Part shown: positions 17,320 through 25,068 of the stretch, piece by piece
Layout of the letters: each line of letters begins with the position of its first letter
Numbering within the stretch: position 1 is the first letter of the stretch
Source: Ferruginibacter sp.
GTDB lineage: Bacteria > Bacteroidota > Bacteroidia > Chitinophagales > Chitinophagaceae
Assembly (NCBI GenBank): GCA_030655145.1
Contig: JAURWD010000133.1
Location: forward strand, 1-34,197
Direction: 5' to 3'
DNA: 34,197 nt
Translations under genes and position numbers: made by a program
Notes under the pieces: model-generated
Database searches by the model: none
Told to the model about the DNA's origin: nothing
Seen by the model: only the letters and a program-made list of their open reading frames with translations

Positions 17320-17385
17320 GTAATTTGGTTCCTCCAACACAGCAAACTCTTCCTCCTTCCTTTCTGCCTTCTGCGGCAATCTGCC

Positions 17386-17393
17386 TATTTTTG
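17386..17393 (+). promoter_or_regulatory. -7 promoter motif for the MBL-fold gene
   Basis: TATTTTTG fits TAnnTTTG and ends 4 nt before the in-frame GTG at 17398. An ATG 5 nt further on is out of frame. The motif therefore supports both the GTG start and a leaderless message. Confidence 0.5.
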
Positions 17394-17397
17394 CCGC

Positions 17398-18177
17398 GTG
17401 CAATGCCCTCCACTTACAATAACTTTTCTTGGTACCGGAACCAGCAGTGGGGTGCCCATGATTGCCTGCGATTGCGAAGTGTGTACTTCGGCAGATAGCC
17501 GGGATAAGCGCTTACGCAGCAGCATTCTTGTCCAAAGTGCAAAAACGGCTTTCGTGGTAGATACAACGCCCGATTTTCGTACCCAGATGTTGCGGGAAAA
17601 TGTCAAAAAACTTGATGCTGTATTGTTCACCCATCCTCATAAGGATCACATAGCGGGGCTGGATGATGTAAAGGCTTTCACTTATTTTTCTGCCAAAGCA
17701 ATGCAGGTTTATGCAAACTCGCTGACGGAAGAGGCGCTGAAAAGAGAGTTTTCCTATGTGTTCTCCGATAAAAAATACCCGGGTATACCCGACATTAATC
17801 TAAACACCATCGATCTTTCACCCTTTTACATCGGAGATATTCCCGTAGTTCCCCTCATGGTCTGGCACCTCAAGATGCCTGTTTATGGCTTTCGGTTTGG
17901 AAGCTTTACCTACATAACTGATGCTAACAAAATAGAAGCTGCTGAAAAAGAAAAAATTCTTGGCAGCGAGGTCATTGTCATCAATGCCTTGCGGCATAAA
18001 AAGCACATTTCCCACTACACGCTCGATGAAGCCATTGCACTCGTGCAGGAATTAAAAATCCCGACGGCCTACTTCACACATACCAGTCATCAACTTGGCA
18101 AACATGCTGAGATCAACAGCAGTCTTCCTTCCGGGATGGCGCTGGCCTATGACGGGCTGCAACTTTCTTTCGATTAG
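17398..18177 (+). CDS. MBL-fold metallo-hydrolase (PhnP-like cyclic phosphodiesterase group)
   Basis: A 259-residue metallo-beta-lactamase-fold hydrolase. The metal motif HxHxDH is at 79-84 (THPHKDHIAG), the N-terminal strand is FLGTGTSSGVP, and a CDCEVC cluster lies at residues 24-29, as in PhnP-like enzymes that bind a structural zinc. Further ligands are likely Asp in YITDANKIE and His in THTSHQLGKH. The family includes 5-phosphoribosyl 1,2-cyclic phosphate phosphodiesterase, but there is no phosphonate (phn) gene nearby, so the substrate is open. It starts with GTG; the codons after it lead directly into the first beta strand, so no N-terminal part is missing. Confidence 0.88.
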   Translation: MQCPPLTITFLGTGTSSGVPMIACDCEVCTSADSRDKRLRSSILVQSAKTAFVVDTTPDFRTQMLRENVKKLDAVLFTHPHKDHIAGLDDVKAFTYFSAKAMQVYANSLTEEALKREFSYVFSDKKYPGIPDINLNTIDLSPFYIGDIPVVPLMVWHLKMPVYGFRFGSFTYITDANKIEAAEKEKILGSEVIVINALRHKKHISHYTLDEAIALVQELKIPTAYFTHTSHQLGKHAEINSSLPSGMALAYDGLQLSFD

Positions 18178-18250
18178 CTGGTGTTTTTCTTGTGTACTTC
18201 CACTTGCAGGTGGGATTCTCAAATTGTACTTTGACAGCAATCAGTTTTTT

Positions 18251-19192
18251 ATGTGGAAGCACCTGTTGTCAGCCTACCTTGATTTTTCAAAAAAAGAACG
18301 AAGAGGCATCACGATCCTCTGCGTGGTTATCTTACTATTAGCGATCCTGCCTTACCTGTTTCCTTTATTCATTAAGCCACCAGTGGTTGATTACAAAGTT
18401 TTCGAAGCTGAGATAGCTTCATTGGAAGAAGCGGATGCGGATAGCACGGAGAGATTCTATCCCAAATCGTATCAGCGGAATGATTCAAAAAGTTATAAGA
18501 CTTCTTTCGAAAAAGCTGAAGTGGTGAATTTAAGTGGTGAGCTTTTTAAGTTTGATCCCAATACAGCTACTGAAGCAGAGTGGAGCCGATTGGGGCTTCG
18601 CACTAAAACCATCGCTACAATTATTAAGTACCGTTCAAAAGGAGGGAGATTTTATAAACCAGGGGATCTCAAAAAAATTTGGGGCTTACATCCCGATCTT
18701 GCCCAACGCCTGGTTCCGTTTGTTCAGATCGGTCATTCTAATGCAGACAATGTTTTGCTACCTCCAGCCAGGAAACCTGAAAAGCCAGGATTGAGGGGAG
18801 TAGATATCAATTTAGCTGATACAACTGCTTTCATCGCATTACCGGGCATCCGTTCGAAGTTATCACAGAGAATTATTTTGTTTCGGACCAAATTGGGTGG
18901 TTTTTATTCTGTGGACCAGGTAGCTGAAACCTTCGGGCTCCCAGACTCAACTTTTCAGAAAATCAAACCCCGGTTGCAACTAGGCGTCCAACCTGTCAAC
19001 CAGTTAAATGTGAATACGGCCACCCTCGAGGAACTCAAGGCTCATCCCTATCTCCGCTACGCGGTGGCTAACGCCATCGTTCAATACCGAACCCAGCATG
19101 GAGCATTTAGTACAGTCGATGACCTGGAGAACGTTATGATTTTTTCTGCACCGCAATTATCAAAAGCCGCACCCTACCTACGCACCAATTAA
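18251..19192 (+). CDS. Membrane-anchored protein with three helix-hairpin-helix (ComEA-like) modules
   Basis: A 313-residue protein starting at ATG 18251; an upstream in-frame ATG at 18095 lies inside the MBL gene and is rejected. Residues 18-42 form one transmembrane helix (ITILCVVILLLAILPYLF) after a short basic N terminus. After a Ser/Lys-rich linker come three HHH repeats: around residues 100-150 (FDPNTATEAEW to GRFYKPGDL), 190-240 (VDINLADTTAF to GGFYSVDQV) and 255-305 (LNVNTATLEEL to GAFSTVDDL). Each has the NxA(T/D) opening and G-F/FY hairpin of ComEA-type DNA-binding modules. ComEA proteins bind incoming DNA in natural competence. A role in DNA uptake is possible but not proven; no comEC is in the window. 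Confidence 0.85.
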   Translation: MWKHLLSAYLDFSKKERRGITILCVVILLLAILPYLFPLFIKPPVVDYKVFEAEIASLEEADADSTERFYPKSYQRNDSKSYKTSFEKAEVVNLSGELFKFDPNTATEAEWSRLGLRTKTIATIIKYRSKGGRFYKPGDLKKIWGLHPDLAQRLVPFVQIGHSNADNVLLPPARKPEKPGLRGVDINLADTTAFIALPGIRSKLSQRIILFRTKLGGFYSVDQVAETFGLPDSTFQKIKPRLQLGVQPVNQLNVNTATLEELKAHPYLRYAVANAIVQYRTQHGAFSTVDDLENVMIFSAPQLSKAAPYLRTN

Positions 19193-19255
19193 AATAAAAA
19201 CTAACAGTTGTTAGTTTCAAATGCAGTTAATTTGCATTTCACCAGCAATTTTTGT

Positions 19256-20395
19256 ATGAATTTTCAAGCGAACGAACTCACGGAACAGGTAGCTCAAACA
19301 GCCCGCGACTTTGCCAATCATTACATCAGGCCGCACGTGATGGAATGGGACGAAAGCCAGGAATTTCCTGTACATGTGTTTAAAAAGTTGGGTGAACTTG
19401 GCTTAATGGGCGTACTAATTCCTGAAGAATATGGCGGAGCTGGTCTTAGTTATTTTGAATACAATGTAGTGATCCAGGAGATTGCGAAAGTTTGTGGATC
19501 TATCGGCCTTTCTCTTGCTGCGCACAACTCGCTTTGCTGTGGCCATATCATGAACTTTGCCAATGCGGATCAAAAAGCAAAATATCTTCCAAAACTTGCT
19601 ACAGCAGAACACCTGGGGGCCTGGGGATTAACCGAGCCAAATACTGGGAGTGATGCCGGAAATATGCAAACTACCGCTGTGCGGGATGGCGATGACTGGA
19701 TCATCAACGGAACGAAAAACTGGATCACCCATGGTAAAAGTGGTGACATTGCTGTTGTGATCTGCCGGACCGGAGAGCCGAGAACGCGAGATAATTGTAC
19801 GGCCTTTATTGTGGAGCGTGGGACACGAGGATTCACTGCAGGAGAAAAAGAAAATAAATTGGGAATGCGGGCCAGTGAAACCGCTGAAATGATCTTCGAC
19901 AACTGCAGAATTCCTGATGCCAATCGCATGGGACCCGTTGGAGAAGGATTTAAACAATCGATGAAAGTGCTTGATGGTGGAAGGATATCTATCGCAGCGC
20001 TCGGTTTGGGTATCGCCAGGGGTGCCTATGAAGCCTCCGTTCAATATGCAAAAGAACGACACCAGTTTGGTCAGCCCATTGCAAACTTTCAGGGAATCAG
20101 CTTCAAACTAGCAGATATGGCTACAGAGATCGCCGCAGCCGATTTGCTCATCAACAGGGCGTGTGAACTAAAATCCCTCGGGTTGCCGGTCACGAAAGAA
20201 GCAGCAATGGCGAAATACTACGCTAGTGAAGTTTCGGTACGAGTCAGTACTGATGCAGTACAGATCTTTGGAGGCTATGGTTATACAAAGGATTACCCGG
20301 TGGAGAAATTTTACCGGGACAGTAAACTATGTACGATCGGGGAGGGAACAAGTGAGATCCAGAAATTGGTGATCAGCAGGGAAGTGCTAAAATAA
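19256..20395 (+). CDS. Acyl-CoA dehydrogenase
   Basis: A 379-residue FAD enzyme that oxidises acyl-CoA at the alpha-beta bond in fatty-acid or branched-chain amino-acid breakdown, passing electrons to ETF. Visible: the N-terminal helical domain, the FAD/substrate segment AWGLTEPNTGSDAGNM, the middle beta-domain up to TAEMIFDNCRIP, the ACAD signature QFGQPIANFQ, and catalytic Glu363 in TIGEGTSEIQ. Substrate chain length cannot be read from the sequence. Start chosen at ATG 19256, giving the normal family length; an upstream in-frame TTG at 19208 would add 16 residues unlike the family. It converges on the lacI-type gene with a 14-base gap. Confidence 0.93.
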   Translation: MNFQANELTEQVAQTARDFANHYIRPHVMEWDESQEFPVHVFKKLGELGLMGVLIPEEYGGAGLSYFEYNVVIQEIAKVCGSIGLSLAAHNSLCCGHIMNFANADQKAKYLPKLATAEHLGAWGLTEPNTGSDAGNMQTTAVRDGDDWIINGTKNWITHGKSGDIAVVICRTGEPRTRDNCTAFIVERGTRGFTAGEKENKLGMRASETAEMIFDNCRIPDANRMGPVGEGFKQSMKVLDGGRISIAALGLGIARGAYEASVQYAKERHQFGQPIANFQGISFKLADMATEIAAADLLINRACELKSLGLPVTKEAAMAKYYASEVSVRVSTDAVQIFGGYGYTKDYPVEKFYRDSKLCTIGEGTSEIQKLVISREVLK

Positions 20396-20409
20396 TCATT
20401 ACCCAGGTT

Positions 20410-21429
20410 TTAAGCCTTTGACCGGGTTGACTCACGAATGATCAGTGACCCGGGAAGAACCAATTGTTGCACGCTATTGATATCTTCCATGCTATCTATC
20501 AGGAACCTGGTCGCGATCTCGCCCATCTGTTGTAAGGGCTGTTTTACATAGGTCAGTGGCGCATAAAATAAATCCCAGGATATCAGTTCGTCGAAAGTGA
20601 TCACCGCTAGTTCTTCCGGTACTTTTATTTTGATCTCATTTAAATGGATAACGCCGTACAAGGCGATTTCGTTTGATGCAAAAAGTAACGCGTCAACTGG
20701 TTCTTCAAGTGCCAGTAATTCGTCCATCACCTTGTTCACATCGGAGCGGATATTCCTGTTCATTACAACTCGTAAAGTTTCCGTTCCATCGATGTTAGCC
20801 TCATTCTTCAATGCGGCCAGGTAACCCCGTGTTCGCTCGTTTAGATTAAAGATTGTTGTGTCGTAATTGACCATTCCTATTCTTCGGTAGCCGCAAGCCA
20901 GCAGATGGTTGATCGCCTCATACGTTGCGTTAAAATTATCAAGCGCAACATAATTCGTATCCAGGTCTGGATAGTACCGATCGATCATAACAAACGGAAC
21001 CTGTTGTTCTTTCAGATAAACGATCTGGTCCGCCGTGTCCTCGCCCGGGGCTAAGATCAATCCATCAACCTGCCGGTTAACAAAAGTTTCAATGAGGTTG
21101 CGGAATTTGTGAGCGTTCTCATCTGAACTTCCAAATAATACTGTGTAATTACTTTTAGCAGCTTCATCTTCAATAATGCGGGCGAGGTGGGATGAAAATG
21201 GATTGGAAATATTCGCCACGATGAAGCCTAAGGTATTGGTCCGGTTGGTTTTGAGGCTGCGGGCAATCTGGTTCGTGCGGTAATTTAATTCCCTGGCAGT
21301 ATCACGGATCTTCTGGGCTACCAATTTATTGATCCTACCCGTATTCTTGCCATTCAGCACATACGATACTAACGCAGAAGAAACTCCTACCTGGCTGGCA
21401 ATATCTTTTAATGAGACCCTTTTAAGCAT
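20410..21429 (-). CDS. LacI-family transcriptional regulator
   Basis: A 339-residue DNA-binding repressor. Residues 5-55 form the LacI helix-turn-helix and hinge (SLKDIASQVGVSSALVSYVLNG, then YRTNQIARSL). From about residue 65 (NTLGFIVANISNPF) comes a periplasmic-binding-protein-like effector domain, with typical segments VDGLILAPGED, IGMVNYD and LAVITFDEL. The effector is likely a small sugar or nucleoside but cannot be named. It is divergent from a 97-residue gene at 21622, and the shared 192-base region holds a perfect palindrome (21555-21572) and a weaker inverted repeat near its own start (21441-21457). Repression of the divergent gene, with possible autoregulation, is the likely function. 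Confidence 0.93.
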   Translation of the reverse strand: MLKRVSLKDIASQVGVSSALVSYVLNGKNTGRINKLVAQKIRDTARELNYRTNQIARSLKTNRTNTLGFIVANISNPFSSHLARIIEDEAAKSNYTVLFGSSDENAHKFRNLIETFVNRQVDGLILAPGEDTADQIVYLKEQQVPFVMIDRYYPDLDTNYVALDNFNATYEAINHLLACGYRRIGMVNYDTTIFNLNERTRGYLAALKNEANIDGTETLRVVMNRNIRSDVNKVMDELLALEEPVDALLFASNEIALYGVIHLNEIKIKVPEELAVITFDELISWDLFYAPLTYVKQPLQQMGEIATRFLIDSMEDINSVQQLVLPGSLIIRESTRSKA

Positions 21430-21440
21430 GAAGTGTATAA

Positions 21441-21457
21441 GTTAATCATAAATTAAC
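21441..21457. repeat. Short inverted repeat upstream of the lacI-type gene
   Basis: GTTAAT and ATTAAC flank a 5-bp spacer, 12 bases upstream of the regulator start. The half-site resembles that of the perfect palindrome at 21555-21572 (GTTTAAT/ATTAAAC). It could be a weaker autoregulatory site, but AT-rich short arms can arise by chance. Confidence 0.35.
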
Positions 21458-21554
21458 ATTGGATCATTCGAAGAACATATTAAAAACATTATCAACCTAT
21501 TAAGATTAAAAAATCATGCCTCAATCACCTCGTCAAGAGCCGAAATAAATGGGG

Positions 21555-21572
21555 TGTTTAATCGATTAAACA
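21555..21572. promoter_or_regulatory. Perfect 18-bp palindromic operator for the LacI-type regulator
   Basis: TGTTTAATCGATTAAACA is an exact palindrome with the central CG typical of LacI/PurR-family operators. It covers the place where the -33 element of the promoter at 21581-21588 should be: its TTTA at 21557-21560 lies 20 bp upstream of the -7 motif. Bound repressor should therefore block transcription of the 97-residue gene. On the minus strand a TAATTTTG (21571-21578) abuts the palindrome and could be a divergent -7 element for the regulator gene. Confidence 0.75.
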
Positions 21573-21580
21573 AAATTATG

Positions 21581-21588
21581 TATTTTTG
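21581..21588 (+). promoter_or_regulatory. -7 promoter motif for the 97-aa gene
   Basis: TATTTTTG fits TAnnTTTG; transcription would start around 21593-21595, giving a leader of about 28 nt to ATG 21622. The operator at 21555-21572 lies directly upstream on the -33 position. Confidence 0.55.
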
Positions 21589-21621
21589 CTTTTTATTATT
21601 GATTAATTAAAATCAACAAGT

Positions 21622-21915
21622 ATGAACACGATTAAACAAATTGCGGTAATTGAATGTGGGGATTCATCAAAATTATTCCAATTATCACCAGTCAGCCAGT
21701 CACAGGGTTACGTGGTTTCCAAAATATACTATCAAAATGAAGTGCCCGCGAACGTTGTAAACTCAAACCATCCCGGAGCGATGGTGGTGAACGACAAACA
21801 GGCGATCATTGATGATTCCCTTATCGACATGGTAATTGTTTCCTCCCCATCGGGTGAGGAAATGGGCATTGTTGGAGAAATGTTGAAGGCCAACAAGTCA
21901 ACAACAATTTTGTAA
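21622..21915 (+). CDS. Minimal Gfo/Idh/MocA-like Rossmann protein, 97 aa
   Basis: A 97-residue product of no named family. It reads like only the first part of a Gfo/Idh/MocA NAD-binding domain: a first strand KQIAVIECG, a central VVNDKQAIIDDSLIDMVIVSSPSGEE resembling the family's strand-loop before the cofactor-contacting Pro, and a last helix-strand LKANKSTTIL where longer relatives continue with the EKP motif. The Gly-rich dinucleotide loop is missing (ECGDSS), and nothing downstream in any frame continues the dehydrogenase. It is therefore either a domesticated regulatory or scaffolding fragment or a remnant. An apparently regulated promoter with a perfect operator argues for function. 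The Gfo/Idh resemblance is by eye only. Confidence 0.7.
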   Translation: MNTIKQIAVIECGDSSKLFQLSPVSQSQGYVVSKIYYQNEVPANVVNSNHPGAMVVNDKQAIIDDSLIDMVIVSSPSGEEMGIVGEMLKANKSTTIL

Positions 21916-22100
21916 GAGTTCTACAGAAATTAGCGGCATAATCAACTAACGCAAGGCTTTTAAAAAGTGAGCCGTGTGTGCTGGTAGCTGTATGCTATTA
22001 CCCAACGCGATTTCCCCATAAATTGCCTGGGTCAATTACTGAGCAACTGCCCTAAATCGTTGATGTAAACCGTGAAATGACTATTGGAATGGCAGAAATT

Positions 22101-22135
22101 AAAAAGAGGCAGGATTAGATCACTGCCTCTTTTTT
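22101..22135. terminator. Bidirectional rho-independent terminator
   Basis: AAAAAGAGGCAG pairs with CTGCCTCTTTTT (12 bp) around a 10-base loop, giving a T-run on both strands. It lies 16 bases beyond the stop of the minus-strand gene at 22151 and about 185 bases after the plus-strand 97-aa gene, so it may serve both. The rest of 21916-22150 shows no gene. Confidence 0.85.
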
Positions 22136-22150
22136 AATATTTCAGTTTTC

Positions 22151-22495
22151 TTATTTTTTATCTCCAAACATCCCGCCGAGCTTTTCTTTTACAGCACCAA
22201 ATGCATCCTCTGCTTTGTCAGCTGCGCCTTTGGCAAAACCTTCAACTTTTTCACCGGTAGCTCCAGGAATAAAATCACTGATCCTGTCAAGAAATGAAGG
22301 TTCATCTACTGCCGGGGCACCCGGATCAACTATAGCCGAACTGTCCGCGGCTGCTGATGCAAAAAGGTTGTCTACTGCACCTGCCATCATTGGAAATTTT
22401 TCCTTGACAAATTCCTTAACAGTCTCAATTACATTATTTGCCTGTGCCGTCGAAATCCCCGTTTTTTCGGTGATCCGCGTAATTAATTCTTGCAT
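22151..22495 (-). CDS. Small uncharacterised helical protein, 114 aa
   Basis: I cannot name a family. Residues 1-45 (ELITRITEKTGISTAQANNVIETV...) look like a compact helical domain of the kind seen at the start of several short Bacteroidota proteins. Residues 46-70 are Ala/Asp/Pro-rich and probably disordered. Residues 70-114 form an amphipathic, Lys/Glu/Gly-rich helix stretch (GEKVEGFAKGAADKAEDAFGAVKEKLGG) reminiscent of YtxH/LEA-like stress proteins. There is no signal peptide or membrane helix. It is transcribed in the same direction as, and downstream of, the Rel/Spo gene reading leftwards, with a strong terminator 16 bases after it. A stress-related role is only a guess from composition. 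Confidence 0.7.
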   Translation of the reverse strand: MQELITRITEKTGISTAQANNVIETVKEFVKEKFPMMAGAVDNLFASAAADSSAIVDPGAPAVDEPSFLDRISDFIPGATGEKVEGFAKGAADKAEDAFGAVKEKLGGMFGDKK

Positions 22496-22574
22496 CGTGT
22501 TTATTTTAAATTGTGAAAAATAATGAATAGGTAGATAGCAAAAGGCACGCCGTTTTAATAAGGGGAGGGTTTGA

Positions 22575-24809
22575 TTATTCTGTATCGTAGCGGTCTACCT
22601 TTTCAATGCCCTGGAGGGCCATCAGGCGGTTACACAGTTCATCCAACTCTTCTTTATCATGAACAAATATCTTGAAGTTCCCCATAAAGATCCCGTCTTT
22701 AGCTTCCATGGTCATCGCCGAAATATTGAAGCGCATTTCTCCACTGATGAGGTTGGTAATTTTGTGGATCACCCCCACATCATCCAACCCAACAATCTTC
22801 AAACCAGTCAGGAAGGAAATTTCTTTGTTTTTAGCCCACTTTGTTTTCACCACCCGGTGGCCGTAGTTCGACATTAGCCTGGCAGCATTGGGGCAATTTG
22901 TCCGGTGAATTTTTAATCCTTCGCCTGTGGTGATAAAACCGAAAACATCGTCTCCGGGTATGGGTTTGCAACAGTTGGCAAGTGTGTACATAATGCGATC
23001 GCTGCTCTCCCCAAAAATGATCAATTCAGTATCCTTTTTCGGGTAAGTTCGGGCAACCTGCTCAGGTTCCACTTTTGCCTCCGGATCAACTTTAGGTTTT
23101 GGCAAGAAAAGCCGGTCACCTGAAGCGGTAAATTCCTTGAGCTCCTTTAGGTCAATCTTCTTGATGGCAATTTCATACAAGAGGTCGAGGGACGAATTTA
23201 CCTTGTAAAAGGACGCCAGTTCTTCCAGGTTATGTTGCGTCATCATGCCGCCGATGGCATCCAGTTTCTTTTGTAAAATGTACTTCCCATCCTCCGCAAC
23301 TTTTCTCTTTTCTTCTTTTAAAGTATCCTTGATCTTTTGTTTCGCTTTGCTGGTTACCACCAGGTTCAACCATTCCTGGCTTGGCTTCTGCTTCGCACTG
23401 GTAATGATCTCGATCTGGTCGCCACTGCGTAATTTATGACCAATGGGTACCAGCTTGTGGTTGACCTTTGCCCCGATGCATTTACTACCGATGGCGGTAT
23501 GCACTCCAAATGCAAAATCCAGCGCCGTAGCGCCGATGGGCAACATCTTTATATCGCCCTTGGGCGTGTACACATAAATTTCTTCAGCCAGGAAAGAGGT
23601 TTTAAAATCCTGCAAAAAATCGATGGAATTGGTATCCTGGCCGCTAAGTGCTTCCCGTATCTGGTGAAACCATTTGTCAAAGCGACTTTCATCACTGGTT
23701 CCTTCTTTGTATTTCCAATGCGCTGCCAGTCCTTTCTCCGCGATTTCGTTCATCCGTTTTGTACGGATCTGCACCTCAACCCATTTACCCTGTGGCCCCA
23801 TCACCGTTGTATGGAGCGCTTCATACCCGTTACTTTTCGGGTTGCTCAGCCAGTCACGCAGGCGTTCAGGCGAAGGATTATATTCATCCGTAATTATGCT
23901 ATACACCTTCCAGCAATCACCTTTCTCTTTCTCATACGTTGAGTCAACAATGATACGGATCGCAAAAAGATCGTACACTTCTTCAAAGCTTACTCCCTTT
24001 TTCTTCATCTTATTCCAGATGCTGTGGATACTTTTCGGGCGTCCGTGAATTTCGAACATGAAATCGGCCCGATCCAGTTTGTCCTTTAGTGGCCGGATGA
24101 AGTCATTGATATATCTGGTGCGTTCTCTTTTTGTTTCACGAAGTTTTTGGGCTATGTAGCGGTAGGTGTCGGGTTCCAGGTACTTCATGGACAGATCTTC
24201 CATCTCCGTTTTTATGGCGTACAATCCCATGCGGTGGGCGAGGGGAGCATATACATAAACAGTTTCGCTGCTGATCTTGAGCTGTTTTTCCCGCTTCATG
24301 CTATCGAGTGTCCGCATATTATGCAGGCGGTCGGCGAGCTTTATGAGGATCACCCGTGGATCATCAGTAAGGGTGAGCAGGATCTTTTTGAAATTCTCAG
24401 CCTGCTGGCTGGTATTTGTGTCCATCACCGAGCTGATCTTCGTAAGACCATCTACGATCTTACTGATCTCCGGCCCAAATTCCCGTTGCACGTCTTCGAG
24501 CGTGAGATCGGTGTCTTCCACGGTATCGTGAAGGAGGGCGCAGATGGTACTTCTTACCCCGAGACCGATTTCTTCTACACAAATTTTTGCCACCGCCAGG
24601 GGATGCAGAATGTAAGGCTCTCCACTTTTGCGACGCATCGTCTTGTGTGCATCCACTGCCATTTCAAATGAATGACGCAACAGTTCCTTATCGCCGGGCT
24701 TCAGTTTTGGCTTTAGTTCTTTTAATAGTCCGCGGTAATGCCGAAGTATCTCTTTCTTCTCTTCTGCCTCACTCAGGTTATATTTTTGTATCGGTAATGT
24801 CGCTTCCAT
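22575..24809 (-). CDS. RelA/SpoT bifunctional (p)ppGpp synthetase/hydrolase
   Basis: A 744-residue cytoplasmic long RSH enzyme that makes and degrades (p)ppGpp, the stringent-response alarmone. Order: HD hydrolase domain with intact His94-Asp95 in ALLHDTVEDT; synthetase domain (about 230-360) with GRPKSIHSIWNKM, LFAIRIIVDS and SNGYEALHTTV; TGS domain (IKMLPIGATALDFAFGVH); a zinc-finger/helical region (ANCCKPIPGDDVFGFI); and a C-terminal ACT domain (FNISAMTMEAKDGIFMGNF). An intact HD points to hydrolase activity, so a bifunctional Rel/SpoT is likely. Start set at ATG 24809: the longer in-frame opening from 24932 would run through the tRNA gene. It is divergent from tRNA-Leu, 71 bases away. Confidence 0.94.
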   Translation of the reverse strand: MEATLPIQKYNLSEAEEKKEILRHYRGLLKELKPKLKPGDKELLRHSFEMAVDAHKTMRRKSGEPYILHPLAVAKICVEEIGLGVRSTICALLHDTVEDTDLTLEDVQREFGPEISKIVDGLTKISSVMDTNTSQQAENFKKILLTLTDDPRVILIKLADRLHNMRTLDSMKREKQLKISSETVYVYAPLAHRMGLYAIKTEMEDLSMKYLEPDTYRYIAQKLRETKRERTRYINDFIRPLKDKLDRADFMFEIHGRPKSIHSIWNKMKKKGVSFEEVYDLFAIRIIVDSTYEKEKGDCWKVYSIITDEYNPSPERLRDWLSNPKSNGYEALHTTVMGPQGKWVEVQIRTKRMNEIAEKGLAAHWKYKEGTSDESRFDKWFHQIREALSGQDTNSIDFLQDFKTSFLAEEIYVYTPKGDIKMLPIGATALDFAFGVHTAIGSKCIGAKVNHKLVPIGHKLRSGDQIEIITSAKQKPSQEWLNLVVTSKAKQKIKDTLKEEKRKVAEDGKYILQKKLDAIGGMMTQHNLEELASFYKVNSSLDLLYEIAIKKIDLKELKEFTASGDRLFLPKPKVDPEAKVEPEQVARTYPKKDTELIIFGESSDRIMYTLANCCKPIPGDDVFGFITTGEGLKIHRTNCPNAARLMSNYGHRVVKTKWAKNKEISFLTGLKIVGLDDVGVIHKITNLISGEMRFNISAMTMEAKDGIFMGNFKIFVHDKEELDELCNRLMALQGIEKVDRYDTE

Positions 24810-24862
24810 GAATGAGACGAATTTACGAAAAGAAATCTGTTTTAATTTTTGGCGAAAACCCT

Positions 24863-24870
24863 TACTTTTG
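24863..24870 (+). promoter_or_regulatory. -7 promoter motif for tRNA-Leu
   Basis: TACTTTTG matches TAnnTTTG, ending 10 nt before the first base of the tRNA, so the primary transcript would begin a few bases upstream of the mature 5' end. A TTTG is present upstream, but too close to be a normal -33. Confidence 0.6.
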
Positions 24871-24880
24871 CACCCCTTAA

Positions 24881-24962
24881 CCGGATGTGGCGAAATTGGC
24901 AGACGCACCAGACTTAGGATCTGGCGGAGCAATCCATGTAGGTTCGACCCCTATCATCCGGA
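24881..24962 (+). tRNA. tRNA-Leu (anticodon UAG)
   Basis: An 82-base class II tRNA. The acceptor stem CCGGATG pairs with CATCCGG, with discriminator A at 24962. The anticodon stem CCAGA/TCTGG encloses loop CTTAGGA, giving anticodon TAG (UAG), which reads CUA/CUN leucine codons. A long variable arm (GGA GCAA TCC) and a T-arm with loop TTCGACC are present. The 3' CCA is not encoded. It is followed within 5 bases by a terminator stem. Confidence 0.97.
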
Positions 24963-24966
24963 CTAC

Positions 24967-24998
24967 AACACCCTCTCTTTCCTGAGGGGGTGTTTTGT
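24967..24998 (+). terminator. Terminator after tRNA-Leu
   Basis: AACACCCTCTC pairs with GAGGGGGTGTT (11 bp, one G-U) around a six-base loop, followed by TTGTT. This makes the tRNA a monocistronic unit separate from tig. Confidence 0.8.
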
Positions 24999-25068
24999 TA
25001 AGAGGTTATTAAAATCATTTATAAAATGCCCGGGTTGAAATTTTCGCCTAGGCCCCAAAAGCATCATT

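Noticed and set aside
18095-18250. Upstream in-frame ATG for the HHH protein
   Set aside because: It lies inside the MBL-fold gene in another frame and would add residues unlike the family before a normal short N terminus and membrane helix at 18251.
19208-19255. TTG start for the acyl-CoA dehydrogenase
   Set aside because: Adds 16 residues unlike the family; ATG 19256 gives the normal length.
23436-24671. Plus-strand ORFs (168 and 174 aa) opposite the Rel/Spo gene
   Set aside because: Antisense shadows of a well-supported gene with all RSH domains; no domain-like sequence in the antisense frames.
24810-24932. Longer N terminus for the Rel/Spo gene
   Set aside because: It would read through the tRNA-Leu gene and its promoter on the opposite strand; the family-like sequence begins after ATG 24809.
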